Positions 48,153 through 56,914 of a stretch of DNA of 64,000 bases are shown here, piece after piece. Each line of letters starts with the position of its first letter. Positions within the stretch are counted from its first letter, which is position 1. Origin of the DNA: Owenia fusiformis (Eukaryota; Annelida; Polychaeta; Sabellida; Oweniidae); contig CAIIXF020000006.1 of the NCBI GenBank assembly GCA_903813345.2, forward strand, positions 25,427,936 through 25,491,935, read 5' to 3'. Under the pieces are notes generated by a model. That model had not been told where the DNA came from. It saw only the letters and a list, made by a program, of their open reading frames with translations, and searched no databases. A program made the translations under genes and the position numbers.

Positions 48153-48466
48153 TAGTACAATAACGTCATTTCTAAGGGCAATATAGTGAAATATTGGACC
48201 GAGGGCCGAAGGCCTTGCTCGCAGAAATGACGTTATTAGTATTATTACCACCGTTAACGACCAGGGCTGAAATAGCAAGAAAATCTTACGCACTGAACGA
48301 TATCTAATTTCCCAGGGAAAAATTGCCGGTCCAGAATATATTCTAGACCGGTCCATATGGACCACCACTATGACGTCACACATTTCTCAGGTCGATATAG
48401 TAAAATGAATGCCTTCTAAACTAGCACTAAAACCCCTAGAACTGGCCCGGCAAGGTGGTAATAATA
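48153..48466 (-). repeat. dispersed repeat, copy 2 (inverted partner at 30951-31203)
   Basis: Reverse complement of the 30951 copy, with an extra internal block (about 48215-48330). It contains TGACGTCA and ends GGCCCGGCAAGGTGGTAATA. Confidence 0.85.
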
Positions 48467-48780
48467 AAAATTAATCAAAAAGCCTTATATTATTATTGAG
48501 TATTTGAGTTATAGTTGTTGCTCTCTAAATCAAAAATGCAAAAAATCACCAAGAAAAAAAAACAAAAAACAAACAAATGAATGAATAAATGCAGAGATCT
48601 TTGGTCCGATCTAAATTAGTTTTCTACGCATTATAATAATGTCTTTATAATTGATGATAGTTCAAAGACAAAATAATAACCACGAATATCAAGTTATTCT
48701 AATAAAATACTCATATTTTGCAATAACTGTTCATAAAATATAAAATATCTTTATTTTTACATCAAATGTGTATTTATATC

Positions 48781-48993
48781 AAATGTATTTTCTAACGATT
48801 GAACGTAGTGAATAAGTTCGAAAATGATTTAATGCATTAACTGAAGTGTTATAACACTTTTGAATTTGGCGCTAAATGCGATACCGAGGCTCGAATTTGT
48901 TTGTTGGGTGTACTGTCGTGTGATTGGTCATGGATTGTTCAGGTAAATTGGTCACTTCGGCTTCTTATGCGGACCAGATAGGTTGTTCACTTA
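48781..48993 (+). repeat. A1 split direct repeat (213 bp)
   Basis: Begins AAATGTATTTTCTAACGATT and ends GGTTGTTCACTTA; identical to A2. Probably holds the promoter of the element, since gag starts 35 bp later. Confidence 0.95.
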
Positions 48994-49027
48994 TTCAATA
49001 ATTGTGCATTCAAATTGTTATTTCAAA

Positions 49028-49753
49028 ATGGACGAGGAATTAGAAAACCGTAATCTCTTACAACAAATAGGAACTCTCATGGACAATCGTTTGAGTACAT
49101 TGAAGAGAGAACTAAGCGGAGAATCTACTTCAATTCTCAAAAAGATGAAACAAACGGAGGTTACTTTCAACAAGAAAGGACACAAGAAGCAGTACGAACA
49201 CAATTGTGAGGTTCTTGAAAAGCTAGAAAAGGCCACTGAATGCTTGCAAGCTGATGTTCAGGACCTCCAGGGCGCTAATAACGCCCTGGAACAAGGTATG
49301 TTGTTAGTAAATAACAGAAATAAATTAATTCAAATTGCTGACGAATCTGAATGCGGCTGGTTTGCCGTTGATGAGTACGTTAAAAAACAAGTAGCGTCAG
49401 ATAGTGATGATGATAAGAAAATACGTACTGCACAATTTAGAGCAGATAGAAAGTTAAAAATATTGAAAAATAAGAAATCTCATTCCAAACGTGGCGCTTT
49501 CAGAGGTGGTTATCAAAACCGAGGCGGTTTCCAGCAACTGCAAAACGGCCAACCTAACTGGCAGAACGGGCAGTCTAACTGGCAGAACAACAGCGGTACA
49601 CAGTCTGGTCAAGGATCGCAAAATCAACGTCCAATCCCAACATGGTACAATGCGCGATGGCAGCAGCAAGGGCGTGGCAACGATGTCTGCAGAGCCTGTG
49701 GAGAGATCGGTCACTGGGCCAGAGATGGGGCATGCAAGTCACAAAGCAAATAA
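49028..49753 (+). CDS. gag-like protein of Ngaro-type element
   Basis: ORF1, 241 residues from the ATG 35 bp after A1. The N-terminal half is charged and probably a coiled coil (residues about 1-95). A basic, Gly/Gln/Asn-rich middle has QPNWQNGQSNWQN repeats. At the C terminus lies one zinc knuckle, CRACGEIGHWARDGAC (CX2CX4HX6C), two residues longer than canonical before the last Cys. Expected role: binding and packaging the element RNA. The stop at 49751-49753 lies inside the upstream part of the RT frame. No similarity to the gag at 2-898 beyond having a knuckle. Confidence 0.85.
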   Translation: MDEELENRNLLQQIGTLMDNRLSTLKRELSGESTSILKKMKQTEVTFNKKGHKKQYEHNCEVLEKLEKATECLQADVQDLQGANNALEQGMLLVNNRNKLIQIADESECGWFAVDEYVKKQVASDSDDDKKIRTAQFRADRKLKILKNKKSHSKRGAFRGGYQNRGGFQQLQNGQPNWQNGQSNWQNNSGTQSGQGSQNQRPIPTWYNARWQQQGRGNDVCRACGEIGHWARDGACKSQSK

Positions 49754-51707
49754 GTTAAGTATTGAAACTGAATGTGATAACAGAAATCTGATTAACAATA
49801 TTCAAGATATTCAAAATGTTAAAGGAAGGCTGTCAAAAAATGTTCAGTTTTGGAAAGATATAAATGCAAATCAATACGTTTTGGAAATAGTTCAATATGG
49901 TTACAAGATTCCTTTTAAACAAGAACCCAGAAAAGTCACACTGAAGAACAATCGTTCGGCGTTAGAGAATAGAGATTTTGTAGAAGAAAATATTCAAAGA
50001 TTGTTGAATCAAGGTTGTATAAAAGAATGCCCTGTGCCACCTCATGTCGTTAACCCATTGACCGTTTCAGTAAACGATAAAGGTAAGAAAAGACAGGTTC
50101 TTGATTGCAGACATGTAAATCCGTGCATACATTTAGATCATGTTAAATTTGATGATATTAATGTGGTCAAACAGTACATTAGAAAAGGTGATAGCATGGC
50201 AAGCTTTGATGTTACTCAAGGCTATAACCACATAGATGTTCATCCAGCCCATCAAAAATATCTTGGTTTTTCGTGGAAGTACGCAAATGGTAAGGTGAGA
50301 TATTTCTGTTACACTGTTTTGCCTTTTGGCATTTCCACGGGTGGTCTAGTGTTCACAAAAGTGATGAGGTGTTTAGTTAAACACTGGAGAGCAAAAGGTA
50401 TCAAAATATGTATATTTTTAGATGATGCCCTTTGGAACAATGCGAGTGCTTTAGTATGTTCTCAACATTCAAATCAAATACGTTCAGACTTAGAAAAATC
50501 TGGTTTTCTTGCAAATGACAAAAAATCAAATTGGGAACCAACGTTGTTGCAACAGTGGCTAGGATTCGATTTTGACATGGAATTAGGTAAAATTCTTGTA
50601 CCAATCAAAAAATTACAGGGCATTTTGTCTAACATAGATACCGTATTGAATTATAGTCACAAAACAACTGCCAGACAGGTGTCATCAATAACAGGTAAAT
50701 TGATAGCTATACGACATGCAATTGGTGATCTAGTCCTACTTAAAACAAGATGTTTACAAATAGTGGTAGCCTCGCGTTCAGGTTGGGATGTTTATTTAAA
50801 ATTACCAGAAAATGCAATTAGAGAACTTAATTTCTGGAAAGAAAATTTACAAAGGCTTAATGGTAAGTCCATAGATTCAGTTCCAAAGATATCCAGAGTA
50901 GTGTACTCGGATGCAAGCAGTATAGCATGTGGTGGTTATGTTGTTGAGTTTGAAGGTCATATTTGTCATCAAAAATGGGATAAGATTGAGATGACAAAGA
51001 GTTCTACATGGAGAGAGCTCAAGGGAGTTTTGGTGGTTCTAATATCATTGATACATCTATTGCAATGCCAAAGTATAAAATGGTTCACGGACAATCAGAA
51101 CGTGGTTACAATTATCACAAAAGGTAGTATGAGGGAAGAACTTCAAACACTGGCACTTGAAATTCATGAATTGTGTTTGTCCAAAAATGTAACTATTTTT
51201 TCAGAATGGATTCCTCGAGAGTTGAACACGATTGCAGACAGCATTTCGAAAATTGAAGATCTCGACGATTGGGGTATAGATTCAAATGTATTCAAATATA
51301 TTGATTGTAGATGGGGTCGGCATACCGTAGATAGATTTGCAAGCAGTTACAACAATAAACTGACACGTTTCAATTCTAGGCATTATTGCGAAAAAGCAGA
51401 GGCAGTAGACGCCTTCACTCAGACGTGGACTGGAGAAAACAATTGGGTTGTTCCCCCTGTATGTCTTGTTATAAAGGCCTTTACTCATATGTTGAATCAA
51501 AAAGCAAATGGTACTCTTGTTGTTCCAAAATGGCAATCGGCTCTTTTCTGGCCAGTAATAAATGATGGTGAAAAATATCACCCGTGTATAAAGCATGTAA
51601 TAGAGTTCCCGAAAGGTGGTAATTATTTTGTGACAGGGTCACAGAGAAACAGTGTTTTTAAAAACAATTTCGCTAGCAGTTTGTTGGCGCTTAGAATGGA
51701 ATTCTAA
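49683..51707 (+). CDS. reverse transcriptase-RNase H of Ngaro-type element
   Basis: ORF2 in the +1 frame relative to gag, overlapping its 3' end. ATGs at 49683 and 49725 are possible starts (674 or 660 residues). RT motif A MASFDVTQGY, motif B LPFGISTGG, catalytic motif C FLDDAL (50415-50432), and WLGFDFD beyond it. RNase H: VYSDASSIACGGY, a WRELKGV helix, WFTDNQNVV and LNTIADSISKI. A conserved-looking C-terminal region follows, with WGRHTVDRFASSYNNKLTRF and then VVPP and LFWPVI. DIRS-order elements commonly carry such a region after RNase H, sometimes assigned to a methyltransferase-like domain; I cannot confirm that here. No frameshifts or stops. Confidence 0.9.
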   Translation: MSAEPVERSVTGPEMGHASHKANKLSIETECDNRNLINNIQDIQNVKGRLSKNVQFWKDINANQYVLEIVQYGYKIPFKQEPRKVTLKNNRSALENRDFVEENIQRLLNQGCIKECPVPPHVVNPLTVSVNDKGKKRQVLDCRHVNPCIHLDHVKFDDINVVKQYIRKGDSMASFDVTQGYNHIDVHPAHQKYLGFSWKYANGKVRYFCYTVLPFGISTGGLVFTKVMRCLVKHWRAKGIKICIFLDDALWNNASALVCSQHSNQIRSDLEKSGFLANDKKSNWEPTLLQQWLGFDFDMELGKILVPIKKLQGILSNIDTVLNYSHKTTARQVSSITGKLIAIRHAIGDLVLLKTRCLQIVVASRSGWDVYLKLPENAIRELNFWKENLQRLNGKSIDSVPKISRVVYSDASSIACGGYVVEFEGHICHQKWDKIEMTKSSTWRELKGVLVVLISLIHLLQCQSIKWFTDNQNVVTIITKGSMREELQTLALEIHELCLSKNVTIFSEWIPRELNTIADSISKIEDLDDWGIDSNVFKYIDCRWGRHTVDRFASSYNNKLTRFNSRHYCEKAEAVDAFTQTWTGENNWVVPPVCLVIKAFTHMLNQKANGTLVVPKWQSALFWPVINDGEKYHPCIKHVIEFPKGGNYFVTGSQRNSVFKNNFASSLLALRMEF

Positions 51708-51914
51708 AATCAAGAAAGATTAGAATGTGATTAAGGGTAGAGTGATTCCTAGATAAAATCAATATATGTTGATGGTTAGTCAGAAAATATACTTATGCGT
51801 AAATAGTAAGTTATATCTGTGTATGTGATTAAGTACGTGTAAACTTTAACTATGTCATAACTTATTGCGAATAGTAGCAACTGTGTGTAACTTTTTCTTA
51901 CACTATATTTCCAG

Positions 51915-52943
51915 GAGTGTGAGGATATATTCACATCATCTACATGGACAGATGTTCGTGACATTGGCACAAAACATGAACAATTGAAATCCCTAACAGA
52001 TGAACTTCCACAATTCGTGCTTGGTAGTAAGGAACCAAAAACTGTAAAGTCGTATAATTCAAGTTTTCAAAAATTCAAACAGTGGTGCATAAGTTTAAAT
52101 GTAAGCTTTCTACCAGCAGATCCTAAATATGTAGCAATTTATTTACTAGGGGTATCCCAGACTGTCAATTCAATGTCTTCCGTTTATTCAGTTAAGTATG
52201 GGATATCGTGGGCACACGAGATGGCCTGTTTTTCATCCCCATGCAATCATTCGTTAGTATCTCTGGTCACAGAAGGTGCAAAACGAAAACTGGGTAGTAA
52301 ATGTATCAAAAAATCCCCTGTAACTACGGAAATGCTTGAAAAGATAGTCAACAATTTTGCAAACAAAGATTCAAGTGTTAAAAATCTCAGAACGGCAGCT
52401 TTCATGATTCTTGCTTTCGCAGGGTTTCTTAGATACGATGAGATATCTTCCCTACGGGGAAAAGATATCGTGTTTACAGATTCTTATATAGATATCTTCA
52501 TAGAGAGATCTAAAACAGATCAGTACAGAAATGGTAACAATGTTATCATAGCAAAGACTAACTCAAACATTTGTCCTTACAATATTCTTCAAAAATACAT
52601 GAAAGCAGTTGGTTTGAGTTCAGAAAGTGAAAAATACCTTTTTGGTGCCATGACATATTTTAAAAATACAGATACGCATGCATTGCGAGAATGTGATTCA
52701 AAACTCAGTTATACTTCATGTAGAAAAATGGTTTTGGAGGCTTTAGAAGAGATAGGTGTAAACTCAAAAGAATTTGGGCTACATTCATTAAGATCTGGCG
52801 GTGCTACCGCGGCAGCAAATAGCGGTGTAAATGATCGCTTGTTTAAAGCCCACGGTCGCTGGAAAAGCGAATCAGCCAAAGATGGCTATGTAGATAGTGA
52901 TATAAAAGAACGATTGTCTGTCACGTTAAACCTTGGTATATAA
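51915..52943 (+). CDS. tyrosine recombinase (YR) of Ngaro-type element
   Basis: ORF3 replaces the integrase of LTR elements and closes and inserts the circular cDNA. There is an N-terminal core-binding domain (SYNSSFQKFKQWC), then a catalytic domain with the first Arg in FAGFLRYDE, Lys in ERSKTDQ, HSLRSGG (His-x-x-Arg), HGRWKS, and the nucleophile Tyr in KDGYVDSD. All catalytic residues are present. There is no ATG before the core-binding domain. The frame opens at 51891 and crosses TTTTTCTTACACTATATTTCCAG|GAG, a textbook 3' splice site, so I start the coding exon at 51915 (phase 0, 342 residues). It is in the same frame as ORF2 but separated from it by stops. The 5' donor is not identified; GTGGTAAT near 51616 is one option but is out of phase. 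Confidence 0.9.
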   Translation, partial: ECEDIFTSSTWTDVRDIGTKHEQLKSLTDELPQFVLGSKEPKTVKSYNSSFQKFKQWCISLNVSFLPADPKYVAIYLLGVSQTVNSMSSVYSVKYGISWAHEMACFSSPCNHSLVSLVTEGAKRKLGSKCIKKSPVTTEMLEKIVNNFANKDSSVKNLRTAAFMILAFAGFLRYDEISSLRGKDIVFTDSYIDIFIERSKTDQYRNGNNVIIAKTNSNICPYNILQKYMKAVGLSSESEKYLFGAMTYFKNTDTHALRECDSKLSYTSCRKMVLEALEEIGVNSKEFGLHSLRSGGATAAANSGVNDRLFKAHGRWKSESAKDGYVDSDIKERLSVTLNLGI

Positions 52944-53063
52944 TTACATGACTTAAGATAGTTATATAAAAGAACATTTGTTACGTTAAATTTTGGTGTC
53001 TAAGGCCAGAGTACTTTGCTTATGATATTATTCATTACTAATTTTCTCTGCATCTTTGATCTT

Positions 53064-53140
53064 CGGGTCGCGCACAAGCCATCCACATTGTACTCGTGTG
53101 TTTTGTAAGTGTTTGAGAATGGGTGTTTCTTTGCTTTAAA
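53064..53140 (+). repeat. B1 split direct repeat (77 bp)
   Basis: CGGGTCGCGCACAAGCCATC ... TTGCTTTAAA; identical to B2. Confidence 0.95.
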
Positions 53141-53350
53141 TGTATTTTCTAACGATTGAACGTAGTGAATAAGTTCGAAAATGATTTAATGCATTAACTG
53201 AAGTGTTATAACACTTTTGAATTTGGCGCTAAATGCGATACCGAGGCTCGAATTTGTTTGTTGGGTGTACTGTCGTGTGATTGGTCATGGATTGTTCAGG
53301 TAAATTGGTCACTTCGGCTTCTTATGCGGACCAGATAGGTTGTTCACTTA
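53138..53350 (+). repeat. A2 split direct repeat (213 bp)
   Basis: Identical to A1; its first AAA is shared with the end of B1. This internal B1A2 junction is the template for joining the ends. Confidence 0.95.
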
Positions 53351-54095
53351 ATTTACCAGATATTTTATTTATTTTAAGTAAGTATTTGTTAATGTAAGAA
53401 AACCATTAGAAGGCATTTGTTAAATACAGTTTAATATATTTCAATATTTTACATTAGAGCTTTGGAGCCTACACCATCGTCAGTTTCAGCTTAGGATGTA
53501 GGTAGACCTCCTATCTAAAAACAATAGATTAGGTACTTCTTACACTTCGTGAGAAGGGTCTCCGCGAAACTGACAAAAGTTCAAAACAACTTAGATATGT
53601 TATTCATTATCTCATTTTATCAAAGTAATCTCGAAACTTAAAAATTTGAAGTCTTTAAATGTGATGATTACTGTTAATTTTGACAGTTACGTTTGGCTCA
53701 CAGAAAAAGTTACATGTATAGCCGCTGATATATTTGTTTCACATCATTTAGTAGAAAACGGAGAGATAAACTGTTAAGTTTAATTGTCTTTGCACATAGA
53801 ATGTATGCCGAAACAGGTCAACGATGTATTGACTGAAAACATTTATTGCACATATAATAGTGTTCAAATGGCAAAGAAGCTACGTTAATGCTCGGTGCAT
53901 TGATTAAGGATAATCGAAATAATCTCAGAGAGATTGATTATTGTTTTTTCAGATAAAATAATGTTTAAATGGCTAAAGAGGCCACGACAATGCTCGGTGC
54001 ATTAGTCGAGAATCCCTGAGAGGGATTGATGATAGAGACGCAGAGAGATTGTGAAACCTGTATGATTCTGTATATTATATGATTACTTTAATAAA

Positions 54096-54172
54096 CGGGT
54101 CGCGCACAAGCCATCCACATTGTACTCGTGTGTTTTGTAAGTGTTTGAGAATGGGTGTTTCTTTGCTTTAAA
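54096..54172 (+). repeat. B2 split direct repeat (77 bp), 3' end of element
   Basis: Identical to B1. An ATTATATGATTACTTTAATAAA segment ending just before it supplies a likely polyadenylation signal (AATAAA at 54090-54095). Confidence 0.93.
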
Positions 54173-55194
54173 CAGAATTTAATAACATTGAAGATATCCA
54201 GAGGATATCTAATGAAAGCAATTATACGTTCAAAGCAAAAACAACCAAAAACAACAATTAATTAGATTTTGTGAAGAGGTATTACAACTATGAATAAAAT
54301 TGAGTAGACGCACCATTCAATATAAGATAAAATAGAAAATAATGAATCCCGGGATGGATTAATGTAAACAGCCAAAAGATAAATACTGATATTTTATAGA
54401 GAAGAAAAATCACAGAACTTTGATCATTTTTGGAGAGAAACTTTGCAAAATAACAATGGTAACCACATCTTGTGAGGCCAGGACGTGTAATTTTCCAGAG
54501 ATTCCAAATGGTCAGAACTAATTAGTTAACATTATTGCTATGACCTTCACATATGTTCTTGATGCTGTAATCGATATTAAAGTGGTACTGAAGGATAAGA
54601 GGGGAACTGTTGAAAATATTGTGATCTTGAGCTTAATATCTGAAAGATTTGAGTGTAATACTCTTCAGAAATCAAAATACTGTAAAATCTGTGTTATTCC
54701 CTTGATTCCGCAAAAATTCTCTTTTTGGAACATTATATCGTCACAGAGTCTGACAGTGGGATGACAAACCAGTCTCTGCAAAAAATCAAATTTCCTGAAC
54801 AGTTCATTGAAGAGGTTAATCCAATTGACTGCTCCACTTACAGGTGAAATGTTTTATACACAAATGGGTGTATTCCATATCTTCATTTACAAGGATTCAG
54901 TTGTGTTAAAACACCTTGGAGATTGAAGATGTGTATTCTGTCTTTAAGTATTGAGGCATTCCACTGTAGTTTTTTACTACAAATCCACACTCTAAAAGAG
55001 TATGCAACATTAAATGAAACTGGCAAAATTTATATTACAGTCTAATTATCTGATCTACTGAATGACTTTTGTAAAAGCATGCAATAAAATCAATGAAGGA
55101 TGTAACAAGCAATGAGAGCTGATGAACTATATAATCAGATACAATTGTATTACTCTGGGTAGCATTTTCTTTGATCAGACTTATTCTGATTATA
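54173..55194. other. gene-free flank of the Ngaro-type element
   Basis: AT-rich, no supported gene. Confidence 0.45.
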
Positions 55195-55310
55195 TCATTT
55201 TTTAATTTTAATTTTATTTTTAAAATTTTTATTTTATTTTTCATTTTCATTTTATTTTTTTATTTATTTTTTTATTTTTTTATTTTTTTTATTTATTTTT
55301 TATTCTGATT
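55195..55310. repeat. low-complexity TTTTATTTTT tract
   Basis: Nearly pure T/A run on +. Confidence 0.95.
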
Positions 55311-55675
55311 ATATCATGCCTTTTTGACTCATCAAATTCTCACAACACATTTGGGATCAAATATATGTTTTTTTTATTCTACTCTCATTCCAAAACTAAC
55401 TACAATGAATGATATTCCTCATTAATTCCTACTTTATTCTATTCCTTCGAAAACAAACATTTCCCGAGATCCCCTAAGCTTGTTATCTTTTATCATAAAA
55501 AAGTAGCTTTTACATCATGAACTTAATCTTGAAATAAATTCTACGAGGCTTATACAAGCTTATTGCATCGAGCATAAAATTAATGACTCCTTTTATTAGT
55601 GGCATGAATATATGATTGAGTAGCTTTTAATTCATTATCCTTCTACCATATCATGGGTAGCATATCATGTGTACT

Positions 55676-55882
55676 CAGGCCCGTAGCCAGGATTTGCCAA
55701 GGGTGGGGGGCCGTTCAGTTTTGAAAAATTTCCAGGGGGGTTCACATTTGAAAATTTTGGCCCAAATATGACTAAAATCACTTGAGAAGTGCTCAAAATG
55801 GTAAAAAAACTGCATGATTTTGAAAGAATCTTTGGCCAGGGGGGGGGGGGTTCGTCCAAACCCTGCGAACCCTATGGGCCTG
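55676..55882. mobile_element. CAGGCCCGTAGCCAG-type MITE, copy 1
   Basis: Starts CAGGCCCGTAGCCAGGATTT and ends CTATGGGCCTG, with GGTTCACATTTG and poly-G tracts inside; the right end is diverged. Related to 59746-59941, with a fragment at about 58820-58882. Confidence 0.8.
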
Positions 55883-56286
55883 TATACTTATCATACTTTT
55901 AACTCAAAGTTCTTTACAAGAAATAAAATAAAATGCATTCTGCATTCACTATAATGCCTGAATATTTCAATCAATCAATTAATTAAAGTCTGCAATCCTA
56001 CAAATTTCAAAGTCATAACTAGATTTATTTAGTTTTCTATCTGACATTGAACTTTTGATTCCTCCCCTATTAAGTGTCACCCATTTTATGTATTATATTT
56101 TTGTCTGTATTTGAAATAAAATATATAAATAAAATTCCACGGCATATTTCAGACCTCCGTCAATTCTTTGATAAAAACATATTACGCTCAGTTTTCTCCT
56201 CCCTCTCATGGAGTGCCCAGCAATTGTATAAAGAAACAATTCATACTATCACTAGGTGCCAACTACAACCGCTTATTTGAATTTTA

Positions 56287-56508
56287 GACCTACCAGGTTT
56301 TTGAAAATCAAGTATTGTGAGTCTCATACTGCACTATTTTTTCTTCAAACTTGTTCCAATAAAAGGAAAACAAAAATGCCTTTCTGGCGGTATGTTACTT
56401 TATTGCACAAAGTCCCTCCTTTTAGCGGCATTTGAGTCCCAACCTATGAAAAGCACTTCGGTGCAGTATGAGACTCACAATCCTTGATTTTCAAACATCT
56501 GGTAGGTC
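56287..56508. mobile_element. TA-flanked MITE, 222 bp
   Basis: TA-GACCTACCAG at the left and CTGGTAGGTC-TA at the right. Inverted homology extends about 50 bp inward (TGAGTCTCATACTGCAC against GTGCAGTATGAGACTCA). Confidence 0.85.
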
Positions 56509-56697
56509 TAAGATTCATATTAATGGTTGCTCTCCCCCTTGACCATTATCTTGCATAAATTACTGAAAGATGAATTATTACATGTATATGGAATGAATAT
56601 TTACTTAAACATTGTCATGATGACATGATCACATCGACAGGATACATCAGAATGATAGTTCTCTACATTTATCTCACAAATCTCCCCCAATCATATA

Positions 56698-56914
56698 ATA
56701 GGGAGTTTAAGCTTGCCATGTTCTTCACAACCTAAACGATTTGGAATACAAATGTATATTAAGCATTTAGATACAGGATGATCATTAGACAGTAGGGAGT
56801 TTAAGCCTGCCGTGTTCGTCACAACCTAAACGTGAACAGAAAATATCTAAGTGATGCATTTGTATGGGCGATAGGTTGCCTTTTCGATTTTATATGCAAG
56901 CTTAAACTCCCTAT
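56698..56914. mobile_element. TA-flanked MITE with duplicated left end, 217 bp
   Basis: TA-ATAGGGAGTTTAAGCTTGC at the left and GCAAGCTTAAACTCCCTAT-TA at the right, 19 bp perfect. A second copy of the left end (TAGGGAGTTTAAGCCTGCCG) lies at 56793. Confidence 0.85.

Larger units (their letters stand above)
48781..54172 (+). mobile_element. complete Ngaro-type tyrosine-recombinase retrotransposon
   Basis: 5392 bp with the layout A1 - gag - RT/RNase H - YR - B1A2 - spacer - B2. A1 (48781-48993) equals A2 (53138-53350), and B1 (53064-53140) equals B2 (54096-54172); by eye both pairs are identical. B1 and A2 overlap by AAA, the same three bases that begin A1 and end B2. This is the split direct repeat design of Ngaro/PAT elements, which replicate through a circle closed by a tyrosine recombinase. 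No target duplication is expected. All three frames are open. The 3' spacer 53351-54095 is non-coding. Identical repeats and intact frames point to a recent insertion. Confidence 0.93.
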
